A stretch of 64,000 bases of DNA, from positions 310,001 to 374,000 of the forward strand of contig JALJCO010007894.1 of NCBI GenBank assembly GCA_023101725.1, read 5' to 3'. Under the pieces are notes generated by a model. The model ran no database searches. It was not told where the DNA came from and worked only from the letters and a program-made list of their open reading frames with translations. The stretch comes from Atherinomorus stipes (Eukaryota; Chordata; Actinopteri; Atheriniformes; Atherinidae). Positions within the stretch are counted from its first letter, which is position 1. Each line of letters opens with the position of its first letter. Of the stretch, positions 1 to 10,784 are shown piece after piece. The translations under genes were made by a program, and so were the position numbers.

Positions 1-417
1 TATTCATACCCTCCCTTTTAAAAAAAAGGACCTAATTCACAATAGTAATTCAAACAGCAAGAAACTAATAATAAATAAAGATTTTCAAAATGATAATTTA
101 GTGAAATACAATATTAGACACAGTAGAGCATCTTTTCCATGAACAGTGGACTAAAATACCTGTCAACAGGTGTAGAAGTATTTTTGAACATTACAGAAAC
201 ACCTGATTGCAGTGATTGTCTCAAAGTGTTACTAAAACAAAGCTAAAACAAAGTTTCAGCTTCAGAGCCCCATCATACTTGTTACTTGTTTTATTTTTTG
301 GGTTTGTTTTTAATATTTCTTTTTAACCACAATTCAAAATCAATGTCATGAGTTTTAAATAATTTTGATTTATTATTACTTTTGTCAATGAGGATGACTG
401 AATATTATGAGGACAAA
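1..417 (+). mobile_element. TA-flanked mariner-type MITE, copy 1 (edge-truncated)
   Basis: The sequence begins inside the left terminal repeat of a non-coding element that recurs at 2629-3591, 5092-5428 (reverse), 26926-27011 (right end only) and 53549-54069. Shared landmarks are the AATAATAAATAAA stretch near the left end, the TAGAGCATC...CCATGAACAG block and the internal ACCACAATTCAAAATCAATG block. The right end is degenerate (ATTATGAGGACAAA near 405-417), and there is an internal deletion before it. The family ends in TACAG...CTGTA with an apparent TA target, which fits Tc1/mariner-mobilised MITEs. The family assignment is inference; the repeat relationship is seen directly. Confidence 0.75.
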
Positions 418-533
418 GATCTCAACAGCTTTGTCTCAGTGAGAGGAGTTTATTTTTAACATCTGGCTGTACTCCTGTGATTGGGAATTTTTAGCGGTAA
501 ATAGGATATGAAAAATCTGAAAATTGCCCTGTT

Positions 534-652
534 TTAAATTAATAAATGCAAATTATAGTCCAGTGCGACTTGTGTCATGAAGAGAAAAAACATTTTTTTG
601 ACTCATGCGAATTACATTTCGGAGCAACTTATAGTCCAGAAAATACGGTAAT
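534..652 (+). repeat. Old repeat with duplicated TTATAGTCCAG motif
   Basis: TTATAGTCCAG occurs twice, about 75 bp apart, first followed by TGCGACTTG and then preceded by GAGCAAC and followed by AAAATACGG. The phrase resembles a dispersed vertebrate repeat with sub-repeats of this kind, but I cannot name the family. No coding potential. Confidence 0.4.
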
Positions 653-655
653 AAT

Positions 656-868
656 GTAGATATGATCAAGACGACTCTGTAGATCAAATTGAGCATCAGA
701 ATGAGGAAGAAAGGGGATTAAAGTAAGTGAATGTGGCAGGGTTGTTGGTCTGAGTGTTTACTGGGATTTTCCCACCAACCATCTCTAGGGTTTCCAGAGA
801 AAAGTCTGAAGAGGAGAAAACATCCAGTGAGCAGCAGTTGTGTGGACCAGATTACATTTTCACCCGTA
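656..868 (+). pseudogene. Tc1-like transposase remnant, 5' part
   Basis: This stretch matches, in opposite orientation, the right half of the Tc1-like remnant at 37112-37792. Shared blocks include the ATTCTGATGCTCA phrase, the AAAATCCCAGTAAACAC phrase and CCTAGAGATGGTTG (here as reverse complements). It covers the left flank and the N-terminal DNA-binding part of a Tc1 transposase gene reading on the plus strand. It is heavily decayed and lacks a usable frame. The rest of the same gene appears at 1088-1236, with the middle missing. Confidence 0.7.
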
Positions 869-1087
869 TATTTGACACCATCATGATTAAGTACAAACCT
901 TGTTCTTGGAAGTTGCTAGATCCTGCTCATATATAAAAACCCAACCTTTCTTTCTCTCTTTTCTTTTTCTTTAATCCACCTTTCCCCATTTTGCCTCCTT
1001 TTTATACATCGCTTCTATCTGCATTTCCATCGTAAATGTTTTCCACTGTAAATACACATTTCACTGTAAATATTGTCACAATTTGCA

Positions 1088-1236
1088 ATAAGAAAAAACT
1101 GGATATGCAGCAACTGTGTGTTGCTGTCATGTCAATATGTAGAAAACCTCTGAGGAATGTTTCCAACACCTTGTTAAATCTATGAAACCAACAATTAAAG
1201 CAGTTCTGATGGGAAAAAGGGGTCCAGTGGCCCAAA
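1088..1236 (+). pseudogene. Tc1-like transposase remnant, 3' end
   Basis: The block with ATGCAGCAACTGTGTG, GTCATGTCAATATG and TTTCCAACACCTTGTTAAAT corresponds to the C-terminal end of the same Tc1-like family and is the reverse-strand counterpart of 8870-8960. Together with 656-868 it forms one internally deleted element in plus orientation. Any frame on the minus strand here is a shadow of this decayed transposon. Confidence 0.65.
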
Positions 1237-2628
1237 ATATTTTTATTTATGGCTCTTTATGCTATAAAAAAAAAGGCTTTTTCCAACATCTGTGTATGTG
1301 TTTGTAAAATATCTTGGAAAGAATTAAACTGTATACTTATTACTATAATATCTTGTAATACAGACATCCAGCAGTAGATGGCAGTGTAGGACTGTGGCTG
1401 ATGATGGCTGACTGGACTCAGCATCTGTGTTCGGTCCATTAGACTTATGGTTTATCTCTACTCTGCCCCTCAGCTTGAACCAAGGTTTAATTAATTTCCC
1501 TGATCCTGTCCAAAGAATGAAGTAAATTTGGAAATACTGATGTAATAGAAAGCTAAAGGATAATATTTAACACCATGCATGGTAGAAAATTTTATAAGAT
1601 CTAAAACTTTTGATGCAAAATCTCCATAAAACATTCTTCTGTGTTTTTCAATTGCACAGAGTTAAAAGACAGCGTTTCGAACAATAATCAGTTTGCAGAA
1701 GTGGATGCAGGCGATTTTTCCCCGATTAAATCTCAGTATTTATTCTCCCTTTCATAGCTGTCTCATGAGGAGGAAATGTTGACACATCAGCCCAAATTTT
1801 GACAAAAGCCTGTGAAGATGGCGAGTTAATTAATTTTTCCTGGAGCTAATTTGCAATTCCATGGTTACAATTGGCAAAAGGAGCAAAAATAAGTTATTCC
1901 TCCAGTTTTTTTTTAAATTTTTAATTAATGTCAGACACACAAATAACACTCCAGTCATTACTGTAAACGGCAGGATGAATCTACAGGAAAGGAAGAGACA
2001 ACGCCGGTGCATTTTCAGTTTTTAATTAAACCTTTAAAATGAATAAAAAGGTCCTGAAGAGAAGCTGGGATGTTCTGACAGCGACATCATCCCTCACACC
2101 TCGTTTCTAGATGCTCCTGCTAACAAGCAAAGTTTCCCTTCAGGTGAGACGTTCTGGAAAACGTCTCACCTGTGTGTTCATGCCACAGCAAGTCTTTAAT
2201 CTTTCATTTCAATTGTAAGAAAAAAAAAAACAACCTTTGGTCACAGAAAATTATATTTTAAACATCAATTTCACAGCCTAAATGACGTTGATGACTCTAA
2301 TAAAGTCATTTGTCATGGTGATTACATGAGTGAGGTCAGAACTGCTGTAACTTGCAGGTGGAAGTTGTGTACCAGCTCAGGAGGAATTGACGTGTGTGTG
2401 TTTTTCACACTTCTCACTACAATCAACTTCCTCTTCAGAGGAGGCGAAAGCTGATAATGAGAGTTTTTCCTTCCACGGATCACAAGTATTGTCAATAAGT
2501 GCATCATCACGTGCTGCGATGGTGTTGATTGGAAGAAGTATGTCGAGGCTCGGAGCCATTTTAAGCTCACCGCTGTTATTACAGCTGGCAGCCCCTAATT
2601 TTTAGCTCATTTGATGGTTTTTATGATA
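1237..2628. other. Non-coding stretch, no gene seen
   Basis: No coding sequence or repeat family was recognised. The AT-rich block at 1815-1900 (TTAATTAATTTTTCCTGGAG) looks constrained in style but this is only an impression. A perfect short hairpin lies at 2141-2172 and is listed separately. A poly-A tract sits at 2219-2231. Confidence 0.5.
2141..2172. repeat. Perfect 13-bp inverted repeat with terminal E-boxes
   Basis: CAGGTGAGACGTT at 2141-2153 is followed by the 6-nt loop CTGGAA and then the exact reverse complement AACGTCTCACCTG at 2160-2172. Each arm carries a CAGGTG/CACCTG E-box at its outer end, the core bound by ZEB and Snail family repressors. The pairing is seen directly; any regulatory role is inference. 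Confidence 0.8.
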
Positions 2629-3591
2629 TACAGTCCTCAAAATTATTCATTCCCTCCAATTAAAGAAAAGGTGAAATTCACAATACAGGAGTAATTGAAG
2701 TAACAAGAATCTAATAATAAATAAAAATTTACAAAATTATAATTTAGTGAAATAAAACATTGCTTTTGAATTGTGGTTGAAAATGATAATTACAAAAAAA
2801 AAAAAAAAAACTGTCGCAGACACATTAGAGCACCTTTCCCATGAACGATGGACCGACATACCTGTCAGCAGGTGCAGACGTCTTTTTGAGCATCAGAGGA
2901 AACAGCTGATTGCAGTGATTGTCTCAAAATGCTTCTTTGTTTTATCTTTTGTGTGTTTGTTTTTAATATTTCTTTAAAACACAATTCAAAATCAATGTTC
3001 TGATTTTCATAGCATTTTTATTAGGGATGCATGATATCATCGGCCTATATCAGCCTTAAAACTGAGCATCGGACATCGGCCGCCCACCGATATTTAACCG
3101 ATCAGGCCGCTGTTTCTAAAGTCTAAAAAAACAAAAACTTCTTCAAAAACCTCTTTTTTACAGACTTTAAAACTTCTAAAAGTTTCTTTTAGGATGTTCT
3201 GTGTGAACAGAGTTTATATACGGTATTTTGTGTAAATAACCAAATATCCTCTGTTTTCTGGGTATTGTGGTTCTAGGATATAACGCACATAACATATCAC
3301 TTCTGTCTGAACAGCCTTCACTAACTTTGACTTGTTCTACATAACACAAGTTGAGGTATTTGTCTAATTATGCACAAGGAATGAATATAACATTATTTAT
3401 TTTTCAGCTTTAATATTGGTATCCATATCGGTTATCGGCCACATGAGTTTTAAAACATCAGATATCGGCCAAAATTCTATAATCGTTCATCCCTAATTTA
3501 TTACATCATTACTTTTATTGTTTTCAACATGTTGACAGAAGATTTTTTTTTCTTCTCTAATTAGAGGGTTTGAATAATTTTGAGGACGACT
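2629..3591 (+). mobile_element. TA-flanked mariner-type MITE, copy 2 (contains nested element)
   Basis: The left end reads TACAGTCCTCAAAATTATTC and the right end AATAATTTTGAGGACGACTT, giving roughly 20-bp terminal inverted repeats. The body follows the same order of blocks as 53549-54069. It is split at 3022-3495 by an hAT-like insertion located in the AT-rich spot that copy 53549-54069 shows uninterrupted near 53970. Without that insertion it would be about 490 bp, non-autonomous. An 18-base poly-A run sits at 2794-2811. Confidence 0.8.
3022..3495. mobile_element. hAT-like non-autonomous element (TAGGGATG ends), nested
   Basis: The element starts TAGGGATGCATGATAT and ends CGTTCATCCCTA, an 8-bp terminal inverted repeat. 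ATCGGCC/GGCCGAT motifs recur near both ends. It lies inside the MITE at 2629-3591. Sister elements with the same termini occur at 4605-5035, 39556-40845 and 59808-60438, and those show 8-bp target duplications. Here the flanks are too AT-rich to call the duplication. The 474-bp element has no open frame of note. Confidence 0.75.
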
Positions 3592-4604
3592 TAAAAACCA
3601 GGAAAGAACTGGCTTTGGTCAAAGGCAACCCAAAAATATGCATTTACTGGTTTATCTGTTAGCCTTAAGGCGGTATGGCAATATACTCAGTCCTCTTTTG
3701 GCTGGATCTGATGAAGATGATCGACTGTATTTAGATGGAAAACATGAAAATGTGTTGCACATTATGGGACAAATAAAAATAAATAGAGAAAATTCTGAAT
3801 TAGTGAAAAATAATTCTGGATGTTGGACATTTATATGTGAAATCGCTGTGTTGTTGAGGAATTTCACTAAATACCAAAAACACTGATATGCAAACAAGTT
3901 TGATAAGGGCCTTTTTGTGTTTCTGCTTCTTCTACTTTTCTTTTTCCTGTTTTATGAACATGCCAAAAACTTAATAAACTCACATCTTCAGCAGCTTGTT
4001 TTCTTTGTGAGAGAAAGTAAATGTAAAGCAGCAAACTCTGTGAATGAACCAAAGCAAAATGTCTTATGCTGCTTCAAATCTCCATTAATACAATATAATA
4101 ATAATGTCATTTTTGTTTTTGACCAGAGAAATCAAAGTTAAAAAGATATTTAAATGAAATTTCCTGATACTTAAAAATGAGTTTCACCATGAATCCATGA
4201 TCCAGGTCAGCAGGAGGAAAAAAGGTTCTGGGTATCAGAGGAAATAATGAATTACAATCTTTATTGTCATAAAAACTAAAAATGTAAAGATTGTCCCATT
4301 TTTCTGTGTGCAAAGATAAAAAAAAAAGAATAAAGTTACAAATAAACAGTTGAGCAAATCTGTATATTTGTATTTTATGCTTATAGATTAGAAATCTACA
4401 TTTATCATGTTTAAGGAAATATGTTGCACGTCTCCCAAGTTTTAACTTGGCTTTGGTTTATTTATGATTATATTGTTTAATTTTCAGTTTTTTTAAATAA
4501 ATATATTTGCATAGAAATAAAAACCAATCTAAGACACTTTACCTGCTGTTTTTAATCATAATGAGGGGTTTATAGCAATGACAATATAATACATGTAAAC
4601 AGTG
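3592..4604. other. Non-coding stretch, no gene seen
   Basis: AT-rich sequence with short chance frames on both strands. No recognisable protein similarity, splice structure or repeat family. 4200-4320 may be an old degraded MITE but I could not pair its ends. Confidence 0.5.
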
Positions 4605-4744
4605 AATGGATTGACCGATACATCGGCCAGCCGATATTTGCATTTTTTCTTTTTGCTGGTATCGGCGTCAGCCAATAGGTCGGGTGTGTTGGCTGATACC
4701 CGCTCTTGTCATAATTTACAGACAGGTATCTATACAGGTAGCAG

Positions 4745-4782
<38 letters not shown>

Positions 4783-5035
4783 CATGTTTAATGTTTCTAT
4801 TTTATATTTGGTTAAAAGTGCATCGTTTCTCTTTTAGTATATTTATTTGAAGTGCTTTTTTGTCGTAAAAGAGTTTATAAATGTAATTTTCATTGTTTCC
4901 TTCACTATGTTACTTTTGGGGTCAAATGCGGTATCGGACCCAAATTTTGTCAGGCTGTATCAGCCGTCAGCTGAGGCTGATGAGAAAAATATCGGTATTA
5001 GCAGTAAAAAGAAAATCTTTATCGGTTGATCCCTA
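4605..5035. mobile_element. hAT-like non-autonomous element with AT microsatellite
   Basis: The left end (degenerate TAGGGAT) is followed by TGACCGATACATCGG; the right end is ATCGGTTGATCCCTA. The flanks AAACAGTG (4597-4604) and ATACAGTG (5036-5043) match at 7 of 8 positions, as expected for the 8-bp hAT target duplication. The interior holds an (AT)n tract at about 4749-4781, and a GGCTGATACC segment that recurs at 24085-24717 and 22218-22437. Confidence 0.75.
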
Positions 5036-5091
5036 ATACAGTGGAGTGTGAAACTGTAGATACCGTCTTATTAAAGATGGAAAAAAAAAAT

Positions 5092-5428
5092 CATCTGTCA
5101 GTGAAAAAAGTTGAAATTGACAAAAGTAATAATACATTAAAATTTTGACAAAAAAATGATATTGATTTTGAATTGTGGTTCAACAGAAATATAAAAAAGA
5201 AATAAAAATAAAACAAGTAAATGAGCAAAATTGGTCTCTGAAGCTGAAATTTTGTTGAGCAACACTTTGAGACAATCACTGCCATCAGGTTTTTTAAACC
5301 ACAATTCAAAATCAATATTTTCTTTTTGCTAAATTATAATTTAGTAAATTTTTATTTATTATTACGTCTTTCTGTTTCTTGTTATTTTAATTACTGTTGT
5401 AAAATCAGCCTTTTCTTTAATGCGAAGG
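5092..5428 (-). mobile_element. TA-flanked mariner-type MITE, copy 3 (reverse, ends lost)
   Basis: Reading the minus strand gives the same order of blocks as 53549-54069: the TTCACAAT-like left block, AATAATAAATAAA, TATAATTTAG, the central poly-pyrimidine part, and the ACCACAATTCAAAATCAAT block. Part of the interior order is rearranged or deleted and neither terminal repeat is intact. It lies 57 bp beyond an hAT-like element. Confidence 0.6.
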
Positions 5429-7084
5429 TATGCAAACTTTTGCACCCCACCCTATGTGACCCATCATTGCCAACGGTGTCTAAACCTGCAAATCATCTGA
5501 AGAAAAGTCCATCTCTCCTCACGGATCACAGGTGTATCTGAGCTGCAGCTTTTTCCTTTTTCACAGCAACAAAAAACAAGATCCAGCCTCTCATTATGTG
5601 GTTGTCACTACATGAACCTAATTCAGCGTACGGGCCTTGGGCTCTGTTCAAGTTTGTCACATAAATGAGAAGACTAATGGCGCATTTCCTTATCGGTGGT
5701 GTTTTTCAGTTGTGGCTATATATCTACTGGCAGACACTGATGTATCAACTAATTACTGCGTTTTAGCCATTAAAAAAAAAACAGCTTTAGCTTTTAGCTT
5801 TGCAGCGATTCTATGCTCCATTTTTCATCTTTGACATGAAGTCAAATAAAACCAAATTTTTGAAATGACTTTCTTTTTCTCTTTTTCACCCATGCAAACA
5901 TAAATGACTTGAAAATATCTCTTCAATTATTATTTCTAATGCCATCCTGCCATCTTTCACCCCGTTTCTGTTTCTCTTATTTCTATTAAACCTTTGCAAG
6001 GTACATATTCCTGCAGGAGGAGAGGAGAAGTGGGCATTTGGAGAGAAATGCGCTGCATGGCCTGGAGCCTAACGAGTAATAAAGTCATTAATTCAGCTGA
6101 TTAAGTTGGCCTTTGGGTTAAAGAAAAATCATATCCGTCTCCCTTTGAGATGTGACTGGGGAAGCACAGAAGAGGGAGAAGCCAGCTAATTAGAGCTGAA
6201 AAACAGGAGGGGGGCCGGGGAGGGAGACGGGAGATGGAGGGGGAAACAGAAAGGAAATGAAACTGTTTGTGTGTGTAACAGGGAGGAATATGAGGTAGAA
6301 AGGGGGGGGTTACAGATAGGTGTTTCGACTGAACTACTAATGAGGCATGTTTGGGGTGAGGGAGTGACGAGCTCATCAAAACGCCCGCTTGCCAGGCGAG
6401 CCGTTCCTCTCAAAGAGTTTGCCCGGCTACCTTTGAGCCTGGCGCTGCCACTTAATGATGTGAACAAGAGAGAAAGGGAGACGTTGGGGTGAAATGTCAG
6501 TTTGCTTGCAGTTTAATGAGCTTGTTGTGGGATGCAGGAGAGGGAAGCGTCGGGAAGAAGAGCAACAGGAGATTTAGGCAGGGTCCTCCACCCCGCCTCC
6601 CCCTCTGAGTGATGACAGCAGCTTAATGAATATATTAACTTGCAGAATTACAAGTTACCGTGTTGAAAATATAACATCTATATAAACTGTGAATGCAGCG
6701 CTAACTCAGCCTAACTTGATTGGTTTCCGACAGCTGGGATTCACAGCTGCACAGGAACCGAGCCTTTAATACCAAGCTGGATTAAAGTGCATGAAAGAAC
6801 TGAAGAGGAAAGTGATTTCTAATGGGACAAATGATGATGCCTTCAAAAGTGGGATTATTCCAAGTCTTTGATCTCTGCATGGTTCATTTAGCAATTACTG
6901 CTGATTATGTGCCATGAACGCGTAATATGAACACTTTTAAAACAATGTTGAATTGTAACAGAGAGAAAGCTCATTTATGGATCAAGCCAGACTTGATTTG
7001 GGGGTGAATTCCAGTTCCCCCGTTAGCCCCTAGCCCTTCATTCATGTGATGGGGTGGTGGTGTCCCAATTCTGGGTCAGACCAA
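5429..7084. other. Non-coding stretch; candidate conserved non-coding DNA
   Basis: No gene was recognised. 6020-6180 and 6590-6830 are mixed-composition blocks with ATTA and GCTAATTAGAGCTG-type motifs, the style of vertebrate enhancers near developmental genes. 6190-6315 is purine-rich on the plus strand. Conservation cannot be assessed from one sequence, so this is only a candidate. Confidence 0.35.
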
Positions 7085-7723
7085 GGGGGAGGGGGAAATG
7101 GTAGGACTATCTGGCCCTCAAAACAGAGATTTTTCAGGGGCACACTAGAAAATGAGCAGTATGTTATTACCCACAATTTCATAAGAAATACGGGCAAAAT
7201 GGTGAGTAAATTAGCAGCCAAAGAAACGCACAAATATGAGAATTTTTCACGAATAAAATATGAAAATCGCTATCTTCAGGTCGCTTTAAAGACCCACAAT
7301 GTAACTTTTAGACCTTAAAAATCTGCGTTTCTGACTCGTTTTGATGACACACCAACATTCATTATGTGCATTTTCAAGCCGTCACTACCCAGCGGCGTCC
7401 TGAGGCTCAGAAACTGCACTATGTAACTTTTGCATCGGGTGTGACATTGCAGCCGGTTATGCACCGCATCACTTACTAGCAAATGGATGTAAACTAGATA
7501 TGAACACAGCGGGTGTTTTAAAAGCACATCATGTTGGATTCAACAAAGTAAACATTACCGAAGAAAGAGAGAAAAAGAAAGAGAGGAAGATAAGACTGTC
7601 TTTTGCTGCTGGAGTGAATCACAGTACAGGTACGATGGAGATGGATGCTAGTTTAGCCGTCGATTGAGAAAACTGCTAAAATTTCTGTTGTGGGTCTTTA
7701 ATGTATTACAGACAGTTTTATTA
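7085..7723 (+). repeat. Dispersed repeat interrupted by a TTAA element
   Basis: The segments 7085-7289 and 7698-7723 match, in reverse orientation, the continuous sequence at about 41490-41680. Shared blocks are CAGAGATTATTCC-like, GGGGCACAC, ACCCACAATTTCAT, GCAGCCAAAGAAACGC, AAAATATGAAAATCGCTAT and ATGTATTACAGACAG. The copy at 41.5 kb has no interruption, so the 7286-7701 block is a later insertion into this repeat. Confidence 0.8.
7286..7701. mobile_element. TTAA-flanked inverted-repeat element (AGACCCACAA ends)
   Basis: The insert starts after TTAA (7286-7289) with AGACCCACAATGTAAC and ends CTGTTGTGGGTCT before TTAA (7698-7701). The first 10 bases are inverted exactly at the other end, with partial matching to about 22 bases. 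The same locus without the insert is visible at 41512-41515 in the sister repeat, so TTAA was duplicated on insertion. TTAA duplication is typical of piggyBac and Kolobok transposons; the AG start favours Kolobok. The 408-bp body has no transposase, so it needed a helper in trans. Confidence 0.85.
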
Positions 7724-7780
7724 CAAATGTGGAAAAAAATTGTAACGTGACGCACGTCTGCTCATGTCTTTAATGTAATA

Positions 7781-8412
7781 TTAAAGGGACATTGTGTAAC
7801 TATTGTATATCGCGAGCAGCTGCCTCGTACTTTTCATGCTGCATTAACGTGAAACCGGGCAGACGGACGACAGCCGCTGCATGTAAACAGCCTCTATGTG
7901 AAGACGTGGTCTGTCAGTTACAGTGACTTTAGTCCACTTTTGATATGTTGTCATGGCGATGTCGTATTGTTTTCCCTGACCCATGTTTTACCGTCTTTCT
8001 CTCGGCTTCTGTGATTAAAATGACATCTGGTTTGTTGGTGACGGCTGTCTGCCCGACTGCACGTGAACGCAGCATCAGTGTAACACTCGCTTCCTCCTCA
8101 CTGCACCGCGGTGACTTTTCAAAGGCAGTACCTCGAACTGAGCCGACAACTCCGGTGCCCCCGGTGAGTTTCTGTGGTTTCCTGCTGTCACGCTTTTACT
8201 GAAGGTGAAAATGTGGCGACACGACATGGTAGCCCCCACCGAGCCGACCCGTTCGATGTATAAATGAATGATACGAACAGCAAATTCAGAGCTTACAGGA
8301 GCACTTCAGTTTGTTGATGACAGTGATTACTGATTAATGGAAAAACACTTTTGAACCAAATAATCAATTTTTGTGAACAGATAACAGGAGAACTTACACA
8401 ATATCCCTTTAA
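7781..8412. mobile_element. TTAA-flanked element (AGGGACATTGTGTAA ends)
   Basis: The left end is TTAAAGGGACATTGTGTAAC and the right end TTACACAATATCCCTTTAA. The inverted repeats match at nearly all of 19 positions, and both outer ends are TTAA. The 632-bp body is CpG-containing (for example TATCGCGAGCAG near 7808) and has no convincing frame. A matching right end occurs at 19770-19806. Not assigned beyond TTAA-duplicating class. Confidence 0.8.
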
Positions 8413-8796
8413 CGTTAAGCTTGAGTCGAAGGCGTCTTCTTTTCCTTTCATTTTTATGTTTTTTCAGCCCAAAGCCGTGAAAATCATCCAATCTCCCAGA
8501 TAAGGGAGATTGTTGCTGCTGCAGACAGCATTGCAAACTCTTCCTGAAACAGCCGTGATGTCAGTTTACTGCCACTGATGACTCTTGGTGACACATGAGG
8601 ATTTTGAAGGGTGGTCCCATTTCTTAGGGGAATAATTCAATCCCTATTGCTAGAGGTAGAGATGAAAATAGGAATTGAAACTGGGCCATATGAATATTTT
8701 CTTGAATTGTGAAAACAGTTAATCAAAATCATTGTATGACAGAGGAGTTTTTCTACATTTAGTTTAGATTTAATTGTTTAGATTTTCTTTTAACAA

Positions 8797-9143
8797 ACTC
8801 ACAATCAGGTCCACCTCCCTAAAACCAGGTTCAACAACCTTTTCCCATCACAGCTGCTCTAATTGTTGGCGTCATAGATTCAACAAGGTGTTAGAAATGT
8901 TCCTCAGAGGTTTTGCTCCATATTGACATGATGGCATCACAGTTGCTGCATCTCCCGTTCCACCACATCCCAAAGCACTTTAATCCCCTTTCTTCCTCAT
9001 TCTGATGCTCAATTTGATCTTCAAAGAGTCATCTTGACCACATTTACATGGCTAAATGTGCTGAGTTGCTGCCTTCTGATTGGCTGATTGGATATTTGTT
9101 GAACAGCTTAACATGTGTACCTGAAGTAGATGCTGAGTGTGTG
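8797..9143 (-). mobile_element. Tc1-like element reduced to a MITE
   Basis: This is the same family as 37112-37792, minus-strand coding. 8797-8960 carries the left end and the C-terminal coding edge (AACAAGGTGTTAGAAATGTT, CATATTGACATGATGGCATC). 8980-9143 carries the N-terminal edge and the right flank (CATTCTGATGCTCAATTTGA, TTGCTGCCTTCTGATTGGCT, GTGTACCT). The middle of the transposase gene is absent, leaving about 350 bp. It is an internal-deletion derivative that cannot move itself. Confidence 0.75.
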
Positions 9144-10784
9144 TGAAGCACTTATCCACGCGACTTTTTGACAGGTCCAATACGGAAAAAGCAAATTTTC
9201 TAGATGCTTAACCAATAAACAATTTCGCCACTTTCATGAATCACCATGGCAACAATAAACATTTCCCAGCTGTACCAGCTACTTTTCAGGTCCCCCTGGA
9301 AACACTTGCACGTGCTGTTTCTTGTGTATTTTTATGTTTGCTTGAGTTTTCTGCATTTCAATCAATTCTCTGTATTCAGCTGCCAAGTGTAGCTTTAATG
9401 TCTATAACAGGAGGAACATAAGGGCTTCCAGAGGTTAGCATCCTGTCTGCTGCCCGGGTACATCTGGTCCCATAGCAAACACAGAGAGACTCCTTTGTCA
9501 GCTTCTACAAAGGCAGAGAAGGAGAGAAGAGAGAGGGAAAAAGAGACTCTGCTGGCCTTCTTTTATAAACCAATTCAAAGGACTCTCTCTTTTGGAGTCC
9601 GTTAGAATAGCAGAGTGTCTTCTTCAGTCTCAGAGAGGGACAAACAAATGTGCTCTGTGGAGGCTGCCAAATAACCTTGGCCATTGCTATTGAAATGGCC
9701 ACTCAGAAGAAAAGAAATGAAACTGCAGAGGACAGAAAGCTGCGAAGCAGCAGAGGGGAGAAAATGCAGTCGTGAAAGAAGAAGAAATGGTGCAAAAAAA
9801 GATTAAAAATGAACGACTGAGAAGGTGACTACAAAAAAAAAAATATACGGAAAAGGTTAAGATAAAAGAAAAACAGAGAAATCTAAAATATTTTGAAAAA
9901 ATGGTTTGAATGAATGTAATGACTGTCCAACTTGTTGCTGCTGTTTTATTGATTTAATTATATTATCTTGTTGACATCAACCTGCAGAAGGGACTAAAGA
10001 TGGAAACTAGCTGTTGGCTATAGTCTTACTTACATGCTACATGTTCAGTAATATTCACCTTCTTCAGCCCCGCCCACTTTTTCAACAGAGGCATTTCCAC
10101 ATGGGCTTAGCACTTCCGGAGAGGCGTGTTCTCAATGTTGTCCAATGGAAAACCTGACTGAAAAGCTCCAGGAAAACATGTCTGGTTCACCCAGTTCCCA
10201 GTTAAGATGACATTAACAGCAGTCCTGTTTCCCTGAAAACTGTTAGCCGACCTGATCTACCATCTGCTGAACGTGTTCGGTGGCTGTATTAACTCGGCCT
10301 TTCTTATGAAAATCCATCCAGGAAAGCTCCACCCAGCAGAACCATCCTAAATCAGCACATACTCAGCTCCACTCATCATCCTGCATCTTTCAGATCAGAT
10401 GTACTGAGGGGATCAGATCTCTCCACAAATAAGTCTCCAAGCAGGCAGCCGTGATCGCTTTACTCAAGTGAGAGCGAAGCGATCAGCTGATCTCTGGGCG
10501 CTGCGGCGGCGGATATAACAGACCACAGTGAAAAACGCCGTCTGATTTAGCTGAAAATAAAAATAAAATCATTTCAACAGCGTAAAAGTGGGCCATGATC
10601 TGTTGTATGAAGAACAAGAACATGTTCTTCTGAAAGCTGGAGTTAGTCCAAGTCCAGCCAGCAGCCTCTCACAGGGCCTGGGTGTCGTTACGAGCTAACA
10701 GAGCTAACGGGGATTATCACGTTTAGGGGGAGTTCCGGGTTTTTAACTCTTCCTTCTCCAGGATATTTAAAAGACGGCTGTTCT
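9144..10784. other. Non-coding stretch, no gene seen
   Basis: No gene was recognised. 9500-9560 and 9720-9900 are purine-rich. 10040-10770 is more GC-rich and contains several CpGs (for example GCGCTGCGGCGGCGG at 10498-10512); it may be an old inverted-repeat element whose ends I cannot pair, or a small CpG-rich regulatory block. It ends abruptly at the first C-poor island. Confidence 0.4.
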
